Assembly: GCA_004376385.1 (NCBI GenBank)
Contig: SOJY01000114.1
Span: forward strand, 1-13,836
Direction of reading: 5' to 3'
Source of the DNA: Candidatus Bathyarchaeum sp.
GTDB lineage: Archaea; Thermoproteota; Bathyarchaeia; Bathyarchaeales; Bathyarchaeaceae
DNA length: 13,836 nt
The position numbers were made by a program, and so were the translations under genes. Shown here one piece after another: positions 1 through 5,819 of this stretch (its first letter is position 1; each line of letters begins with the position of its first letter). A model generated the notes under the pieces. That model ran no database searches. It saw only the letters and a program-made list of their open reading frames with translations, and had not been told where the DNA came from.

Positions 1-2550
1 GGTACGTCGCTGCTTGTTTGCTTCAATCTGAATGAGCTTACTACAGTCATTCTTCTATTCTTAATCTCCGCCCTAGGATATGGCGCAAACAAACTTTGGA
101 GACGCAAGAGCATAAAAAGTGAACAAAATAGCAACTCAATGAGGATGCGCGAGCACGTTGGGGAAGAACATGTTTTGTATCTCGCCTACTTCGCGGTGGC
201 TATTTTCTGTTTCTTTCTTCTGATAAATTCACGGAAAGAGTTATGTGGATCTATATGGGAAGCGCTAGACCCAAGATTTATGCTTTTCTATTCCGTTGCA
301 ACTCTATTGTTAGTCAGTCTTGTCCTTTCCAGTAGGATAAATGTAAATGTTAAACTATTTTCTATTTCGGTTCATGCTTTCCTTACCTTGATGATGCCCT
401 TTGCCTATGCTCTAGCCCCCTTACACGATCCTTGGTTCCACCTCGCCATGTCTCGGTGGGTTTACAATACCGGACATGTATATCTTTATCCCTATATTTG
501 GACTTACAATCCTCTGGGGCTACCTCTTCCTATCACTGCCTTGTATACGGCACTGAGGTACGTAGCTCAAAACGTACTCACCGCAGTATTTGCTAGAATG
601 ATTAGTCTCGATGTTTTCTGGGTTCACATTTCACTTATTCCAGCGCTTTGGGGTTTATTCATGCCGTGCTTGGCATACGGAATTTCCTTTAAGATGACGC
701 AGAGAAAAGGCATTGCAGTTCTCTCAGCTATGTTATCGTATGCATACTTCGGTGAAATTCTTGGGGGATCTTGGCATGCAGCAAATAACTTAGCTTTCCT
801 TTTTGCGTTTTTCCAACTATATTGTCTAGCGAATTATTTGACAGAGAACGCGAAGAGATACGCCCTGTTGACTTTGATGGCTGCATTAGCTGCTGCTTTT
901 TCTCATCCAACAATGGCTGTGTTGACCCTTTCGTTTCTCATTCTAGCAATAGCTTATAAACAATATCTGAAGAGAAAAACCTTTAGTCGGGTTTCATTTG
1001 CGTTGGCATTTTTAATATGCGTCTTCTTGTTGCCACTATCTTTTGTAGGTAAGGGAGCTTTCTACCCTGATAAATCCTACTTTAGCCTTTCTATAATAGG
1101 AGATATGGTACGCGAAAACTTACCTGACGCCATATGGAACGTAGTCTTTGGAGAGATCCTCTCATCCCAAACTAATGTGCAGCAAACAATTCTGAGCCTT
1201 TCAGTCTTTCTCCTCGGGTTACTTGGAGTAGCTATGTTATGGCGACGAAAGGAAAGCCATAATCCAGCACTTGTCACATACCTTTTCGCACTAATTCTGA
1301 TTGTCGAGGTCGACAGCAGAATATCAAGGTTCTTCATGATCAATGTGCCGGTCTCTCCATCAAGAATGCTGAAAGTAAGCTATTTCCTTCTTCTCATCTT
1401 TGCAGCTGTGTCAGTACTAAATGTGTACGATACCGTTCGAAAACAACTTTTTGTCCGTAGGTTATTCTCTAGAAGATTTTCAATACGTTTCCCTCTTGGA
1501 GAGTTGCTTCTTATCCTATCTATCTCCGGCTTGGTCATCGCGAATGTCATTGAAGCATACTCTGTAAGCGTATACAAAGGGATACAACCTACTACATTCG
1601 AGCTGGACATAGTCAAGTTCATCCACGAAGATGCCCGTGGGCATTCATATATTGTGATTGATAAGTTGCGTCTCTCGACGATTGGTGGGTCCTATGTTGG
1701 TGCCGAGAACCGAAAAGCGCATTATTTTGTAGCAAGCAGTACAATGCGTCGCCAAGTTGACGAAATAATTGCAGCGATTGAGAGTAACAAACCCTCACAA
1801 ACGGTGGCTTTACTAGGAAGTTTTATGCGTACCTGGCCCGCGGAGTACACTTATTTTATAGCAACACAATCGGCTATGTCGAATTTTTGGCGACATTTTG
1901 GTGATCCTTGTGGCGTTTTTGTTTCAGGTACATCGTACATAAGTGACAGGTATGTATTCCGAATATCGGATTTAGGTGGAATAGAGGAACGTGCATCATT
2001 GTTATTTAACTGTGACTTTGAGAGCTGGTATGACTGGCACACACCTAGCTTCTGGTCAATTGAAACGTTAGGAAATGTAGTATTTCACAGTGAGAGTGAA
2101 AATGTGCTTCATGGGAATTACTCTGTCTATGGTAAGGCGACATCAATTGGAGAGCATCCTGGAATTATTAAACTAGGTCAATCTGTATTTGGGATGCCAA
2201 ATAGATTGAGCTTTAGTTTTTACCTTATCAACCACACTCATAGGGAAGGAAGGCTGCATGTTTGGGTGGAGGACAGTACAAACCAGAGCAATTATGTAGC
2301 ATTGGGATTAAGCTTTTCGGACTTGGGATGGAAGGATATTGGACTTGGAGCTAGTTATCGAAAATACAGAAAGAGCGTAGTAGTTGAGCCTAGAATATGG
2401 TCTACAATCGAGTGGGATATTCTTCGTGACTGGGAGAAGGTTTATTCGTATCGTCCTTCGTCAGTTTACATTGGTTTCTGGTGGGTTGCTGGGAGTTATA
2501 TGGAGGATGAATTCATAGAGGCTATTTTTGATGCTGTGGAAATATCATAA
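1..2550 (+). CDS. GT-C type membrane glycosyltransferase-like protein with C-terminal beta-sandwich domain, 5'-partial
   Basis: The reading frame is open from base 1, so the ATG at 139 is probably internal: the 46 codons before it encode a membrane segment (about 13-30) plus a basic stretch, and no SD precedes 139. These codons align with residues about 119-150 of the paralogue at 5797-8217 (CFNLNEL versus AYNLDAI), implying roughly 85-120 residues missing upstream. Counting from 139: about 12 hydrophobic segments lie between residues 12 and 475. HDPWFH (96-101) after a membrane segment resembles the acidic DP(W/Y)xH motif in the first external loop of STT3/AglB-type GT-C enzymes. A soluble region follows from 480. 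From about 622 (NCDFESW) to 803 the sequence looks like a galactose-binding or CBM-like beta-sandwich. No WWDYG motif is present, so it is not a canonical oligosaccharyltransferase. Likely role (inferred): sugar transfer from a polyprenyl-linked donor at the outer membrane face. The sugar and acceptor are unknown. Confidence 0.72.
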   Translation, partial: GTSLLVCFNLNELTTVILLFLISALGYGANKLWRRKSIKSEQNSNSMRMREHVGEEHVLYLAYFAVAIFCFFLLINSRKELCGSIWEALDPRFMLFYSVATLLLVSLVLSSRINVNVKLFSISVHAFLTLMMPFAYALAPLHDPWFHLAMSRWVYNTGHVYLYPYIWTYNPLGLPLPITALYTALRYVAQNVLTAVFARMISLDVFWVHISLIPALWGLFMPCLAYGISFKMTQRKGIAVLSAMLSYAYFGEILGGSWHAANNLAFLFAFFQLYCLANYLTENAKRYALLTLMAALAAAFSHPTMAVLTLSFLILAIAYKQYLKRKTFSRVSFALAFLICVFLLPLSFVGKGAFYPDKSYFSLSIIGDMVRENLPDAIWNVVFGEILSSQTNVQQTILSLSVFLLGLLGVAMLWRRKESHNPALVTYLFALILIVEVDSRISRFFMINVPVSPSRMLKVSYFLLLIFAAVSVLNVYDTVRKQLFVRRLFSRRFSIRFPLGELLLILSISGLVIANVIEAYSVSVYKGIQPTTFELDIVKFIHEDARGHSYIVIDKLRLSTIGGSYVGAENRKAHYFVASSTMRRQVDEIIAAIESNKPSQTVALLGSFMRTWPAEYTYFIATQSAMSNFWRHFGDPCGVFVSGTSYISDRYVFRISDLGGIEERASLLFNCDFESWYDWHTPSFWSIETLGNVVFHSESENVLHGNYSVYGKATSIGEHPGIIKLGQSVFGMPNRLSFSFYLINHTHREGRLHVWVEDSTNQSNYVALGLSFSDLGWKDIGLGASYRKYRKSVVVEPRIWSTIEWDILRDWEKVYSYRPSSVYIGFWWVAGSYMEDEFIEAIFDAVEIS

Positions 2551-2554
2551 GATA

Positions 2555-2563
2555 GAAATATAT
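2555..2563 (+). promoter_or_regulatory. Possible TATA box for the GT4 gene
   Basis: GAAATATAT lies 38-46 bases ahead of the preferred ATG at 2601, allowing an archaeal start about 25 bases downstream and a short leader. A run of five T (2566-2570) follows the previous stop and might instead release the upstream transcript. The gap is only 50 bases, so read-through is also possible. Confidence 0.28.
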
Positions 2564-2600
2564 CCTTTTTCACTGTGTGCATAGATTGGGAAATGATGAA

Positions 2601-3770
2601 ATGAACATTTTGATGATACTTGATCATACATATCCCCCAGACATTCGTGTGGAAAAGGAAGCTGGAGCGTTAATTTCATGTGGGCATAAAGTGTTTTTGA
2701 TTACAAGAATGGGTAAAGAACAACGCAGGGAAGAATTTGTTCATGGCGTGCATGTATTTAGAGTCAACACTCTTCGGCAATTACCTTTGATCGGATTCTT
2801 TGCGGATTTCTTTTACTATTATCTTGCATATTTTGTAATTTTGAAAATATGCGGAAAGTATAACATAGACGCATTGCACGTTCATGATTTACCTTTTGCT
2901 TTAGCTGCTTGTGTCTCAGGTAGAAAAGTGAAGAAGCCGGTAGTTTTTGATATGCATGAAGATTATACTGCATATTTTTTGTCGACTATAAGAGGGGTAG
3001 TAAAGTTATTTGCACCAGTTTTGTTGAAGTTTCTGGAAATACAAGAAAGAGTCTGTGTTAATATGTCAACAAGAATTCTTGTAGTTGTTGAAGAAGAAAT
3101 AGAAAGACTTGTTAGTATAGGAACAGATCTGGAGAAAATAGAAGTCATTCCGAACACAGCAGACACAGATGTACTCGATAAGATTATGATCAAAGACAAT
3201 ATTGCTGGATACAGTGATAGATTTGTGATTTGCTACGTTGGTGGTTTGTCAAAACATCGAGGCTTGGACACAATGGTGCGGGCAATACCGTCTATCATAA
3301 ATAGAGTACCAAATGCCCATCTGCTACTTGTAGGGAACGGCGGCATTAAAGAACTTGTGAGACTATGCAAAAAACTTGAACTACAAGAGTATATCACTTT
3401 TACAGGTTGGGTTTCCTTCGAAAAGGCCATCCACTTTATGAAGACGAGTGATTTATGCGTTATTCCTTATCATAAGACCAGACAAACCGAGAAATCTTTT
3501 CCTCATAAACTCACTCAGTACATGTATCTTCAAAAACCTATTGTAGCTAGTGATGTCTCATCGCTTAAAAGGATAGTAAAGGAAACGAGATGTGGTGTTG
3601 TTTTTGAAGCTGGAAATCCAAAAAAGTTAGCAGAGAGAATAATTGAGGTTTCTCAAAAACGAGAGGAATTGGCGAAAATGGGTAAGAATGGAAGAAAGGC
3701 CGTTTTGGAGAAATATAACTGGGCCTTTACGTCAAAAAAACTCTGCAAAGTATATGAAGAACTCTTCTAA
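2601..3770 (+). CDS. Glycosyltransferase family 4 (GT-B fold)
   Basis: Retaining GT-B glycosyltransferase, expected to transfer a sugar from a nucleotide donor on the cytoplasmic side. I prefer ATG 2601 because it gives the usual family opening MNILMILDHTYPPDIRVEKEA; a GTG at 2577 would add eight residues. From 2601: the N-terminal acceptor domain covers about 1-175, with a hydrophobic patch near 65-85 suited to membrane contact and DMHED near 120. The C-terminal donor domain starts near VICYVGG (about 213), followed by HLLLVGNGG and GWVSFEKA. The loop FPHKLTQYMYLQKPIVAS holds Gln306 where the usual EX7E glutamate would sit; from memory, a related subgroup also shows HKLxQYM. Length (389 aa) is normal for GT4. 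The gene lies between the GT-C protein and the barrel protein on the same strand. Family is secure; sugar specificity cannot be read. Confidence 0.9.
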   Translation: MNILMILDHTYPPDIRVEKEAGALISCGHKVFLITRMGKEQRREEFVHGVHVFRVNTLRQLPLIGFFADFFYYYLAYFVILKICGKYNIDALHVHDLPFALAACVSGRKVKKPVVFDMHEDYTAYFLSTIRGVVKLFAPVLLKFLEIQERVCVNMSTRILVVVEEEIERLVSIGTDLEKIEVIPNTADTDVLDKIMIKDNIAGYSDRFVICYVGGLSKHRGLDTMVRAIPSIINRVPNAHLLLVGNGGIKELVRLCKKLELQEYITFTGWVSFEKAIHFMKTSDLCVIPYHKTRQTEKSFPHKLTQYMYLQKPIVASDVSSLKRIVKETRCGVVFEAGNPKKLAERIIEVSQKREELAKMGKNGRKAVLEKYNWAFTSKKLCKVYEELF

Positions 3771-3787
3771 GCGAAGTCAAAATCCAC

Positions 3788-4891
3788 ATGTGGTATGAGA
3801 TAAAAATGAACATAGCCAAATTAAAATGTTCGCTGTTTGAATCAGTAATCGATTTGCATAATTGGAGAAAACAATACAATGGGAACAATATTGGTTTTGG
3901 TTTTGACGAGTATGAACCAAATGAAAGATTCCATTATGCTGAGGCGTATTCTTTTTGGGGTGACGGATACTCAAAACTATTTCAATATACCCAAAATGAG
4001 GAGTTTCTAGATTTAGCTAAAAAATGTGCAAGGTGGTTGATAAGAAACGAAAACAAAAGCTATAGAAATTCCTCCTTTGGATTGCCATGGGGCTGGAAAG
4101 ATGCACCAAGGGATTTATCTTATCTCACTACAACGGTCTTTGCTGGTAATTTCTTTCTTTCTCTATGGGACGCTACGAATAAAAAAAAATATTTGGAAAT
4201 CGCTGAAAGTACTGGAAACTGGATAGTAGAGGAGAATGGAATTTGCCGAGAAGATGAAGGAGTCTGGTTCTATTATGCAAATCACCCTTCGTTTCGCTTT
4301 CCGGTGATAAATGCAATTAGTTTGGCCAGTGGTTTTCTGTCCAAATTATATCTCTGTGTTAAACGTCCTACTTACAAAGAGTTGTCAATGAATGCTCTGA
4401 AGTATGTCCTGAGGAAGCAAAATAAAGACGGTTCGTGGTATTATAGCACTAGAGCTAGAATTGTCGATAACTTACATACAGGGTATACTATAGAAGGTTT
4501 GTGTGATATCTATTTTTCTTTTCCTTCTTGTAGAAAGAAGATGTATAACAGATTGATTAAGGCGGGAAACTTTTATTGGTCTAATTTGTATGACAAGTGG
4601 GGGTATGGAAAAGAAAAAAATAAGGAATCCTCTCTCATATACTGGCTATTATTGAGATTGGGCTTGCACAGTTCTGAGACAAGATTATGGGGATACGCTT
4701 CGGGAATACGGGCTTTCTGCAAACTTTCTAAGGCCTTGTCGGTGAAGAATAGAGCAATTAGAATCGCTGAATATGTGATACACAACCTGAAGAACAGCGG
4801 TGGTTCGTTCAAGTTCAAGTCAAATGAAAACAGGAAGTACATTCGACATGAGGGACACATATTTGATGCACTGATATCTCTTTTGATGTAG
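3788..4891 (+). CDS. Alpha/alpha-barrel (six-hairpin-like) protein of surface polysaccharide loci
   Basis: Soluble 367-residue protein made largely of paired helices with repeated aromatic and glycine turns (SFWGDGYSKL near 55-65, FGLPWGWKD near 97-105, NKDGSWYY at 212-219, DNLHTGYTIEGL at 227-238). This pattern is typical of alpha/alpha toroids such as six-hairpin glycosidases, uronyl epimerases and terpenoid-cyclase-like folds. From memory, similar proteins with a DNxHTGxxxxxL signature occur in bacterial and archaeal polysaccharide clusters without a proven function. No signal peptide is visible, so it probably acts in the cytoplasm. It starts 17 bases after the GT4 stop and ends 16 bases before the methyltransferase start, consistent with one operon. 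No clear SD precedes 3788; ATG at 3806 is an alternative. A run of nine A (4181-4189) encodes three lysines without breaking the frame. Glycan modification or hydrolysis is inference. Confidence 0.75.
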   Translation: MWYEIKMNIAKLKCSLFESVIDLHNWRKQYNGNNIGFGFDEYEPNERFHYAEAYSFWGDGYSKLFQYTQNEEFLDLAKKCARWLIRNENKSYRNSSFGLPWGWKDAPRDLSYLTTTVFAGNFFLSLWDATNKKKYLEIAESTGNWIVEENGICREDEGVWFYYANHPSFRFPVINAISLASGFLSKLYLCVKRPTYKELSMNALKYVLRKQNKDGSWYYSTRARIVDNLHTGYTIEGLCDIYFSFPSCRKKMYNRLIKAGNFYWSNLYDKWGYGKEKNKESSLIYWLLLRLGLHSSETRLWGYASGIRAFCKLSKALSVKNRAIRIAEYVIHNLKNSGGSFKFKSNENRKYIRHEGHIFDALISLLM

Positions 4892-4910
4892 AGGGGGGCT
4901 TAGCTCTTTG
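4891..4910 (+). promoter_or_regulatory. Strong Shine-Dalgarno that fixes a TTG start
   Basis: GAGGGGGG at 4891-4898 begins on the last base of the preceding stop codon and sits nine bases before TTG 4908. It supports TTG as the methyltransferase start and coupled translation with the gene before it. Confidence 0.7.
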
Positions 4911-5648
4911 GACCTTTGGAAAAGATTCAAAAGATGTTATGAAGCGAGGGCTTTAGACAGCGTGCTAGAAAAGATGGGTACCCGCCAGAGAAGAATAGAT
5001 TTTTCGATTAGAATCTTACCTTCGAAAAAAGGACGCGTTCTAGATTTAGGTAGCGGAGACGGATTGTTGCTAGAAACGCTCGGAGCGGATAACGCCATAG
5101 GGTCAGATATTTCAATCGTATATTGTAGAAGAATGAAATCGAAAAAACTAGAGGCAGTCAATTGTGTGGCTGAACATTTACCCTTTGCCAGTAACAGCTT
5201 TAGCATTATTGTCTGTACAGAAGTTTTGGAGCATACTTTGTATCCAAGTGAAGTAGTAAAAGAAATTCGTAGAGTATCAAAGAAGGACGGGCATACTTTA
5301 TTCAGTGTTCCGTATAGGGAGGATCTTACTTCATATGAAAATTGCAGGTACGAGTTCGCTCATTTGAGATCATTTGAAGAAAATGATATCATTAGTATGC
5401 TGGAAAGATTTTTTGCTATTGATTCAGTTGATTTTTATGCGTTCCATATAATATTAACAACTTTACATGGCTATTACATCAATAAAATTTTCAGCGTTGT
5501 TTGGAAGTTTTTCTTTATTAAATATCAGACAAATTTTTTGCGCAAATTCTTCAACCTGTTTAGACCGATTTATATATTGATATTGGCAAGGAAATACCAG
5601 CGCTTAGAATCTTCAGGAAGACGCCATTGTGCTCGATCGGTCGAATAG
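4908..5648 (+). CDS. Class I SAM-dependent methyltransferase
   Basis: The Rossmann-type SAM-binding core is clear: VLDLGSGDG (44-52) is motif I, the acidic SD at 66-67 should bind the ribose, AEHLPF (88-93) contacts the adenine region, and VLEH (106-109) is motif IV of the Methyltransf_11/UbiE-like group. FSVPYRED (132-139) follows. After about residue 165 the protein turns hydrophobic and basic (FYAFHIILTTLHGYYINKIF, then FRPIYILILARKY), suggesting peripheral membrane attachment. At 246 residues the length is ordinary. Start TTG 4908 is chosen for the strong SD at 4891. In this locus it probably methylates a sugar or a lipid-linked glycan intermediate, but the substrate cannot be read from the sequence. 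The last gene of the first plus-strand run, it ends in an inverted repeat. Confidence 0.88.
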   Translation: MDLWKRFKRCYEARALDSVLEKMGTRQRRIDFSIRILPSKKGRVLDLGSGDGLLLETLGADNAIGSDISIVYCRRMKSKKLEAVNCVAEHLPFASNSFSIIVCTEVLEHTLYPSEVVKEIRRVSKKDGHTLFSVPYREDLTSYENCRYEFAHLRSFEENDIISMLERFFAIDSVDFYAFHIILTTLHGYYINKIFSVVWKFFFIKYQTNFLRKFFNLFRPIYILILARKYQRLESSGRRHCARSVE

Positions 5649-5687
5649 AAAAATGACTACCAGGTCAGCGAAGCCAACATTTTTCTA
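5646..5687 (+). terminator. Inverted repeat with T-rich 3' arm, possible terminator
   Basis: TAGAAAAATG (5646-5655) and CATTTTTCTA (5678-5687) are perfect reverse complements of 10 bp, enclosing 22 bases in which GGT (5663-5665) can pair with GCC (5673-5675). The left arm contains the methyltransferase stop codon and the right arm carries a T5 run. The position fits transcript release after the first gene group. It could instead be an operator for the gene downstream. Confidence 0.5.
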
Positions 5688-5726
5688 CTCGCCTGAAAAA
5701 ATTATAGTCCAATAGGAGATACGCGA

Positions 5727-5819
5727 ATGATGATTAGTAGAAGGAGAAATGAAATTCCAATCACTATCGATGATCAAGGGAATCAAATGATTTCAGATGC
5801 GTGTGTCCATCAACATTGA
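5727..5819 (+). CDS. Possible 30-codon leader ORF, or misframed start of the next gene
   Basis: ATG 5727 follows a good SD (AGGAGAT, 5714-5720) with six bases between. It opens a 30-residue frame, MMISRRRNEIPITIDDQGNQ and ten more residues, ending at TGA 5817-5819. It overlaps the annotated start of the GT-C gene (5797) by 23 bases in another frame. Its SD is the best one near that gene, which has only a weak one at 5797. It may be a translated leader, the true start of the GT-C gene separated by a frameshift, or chance. I recognise no family. Confidence 0.3.
   Translation: MMISRRRNEIPITIDDQGNQMISDACVHQH

Noticed and set aside
4181..4189. Run of nine A as a possible programmed slippage site
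   Set aside because: The frame continues intact through three lysine codons and the protein reads normally on both sides. No alternative frame extends usefully.
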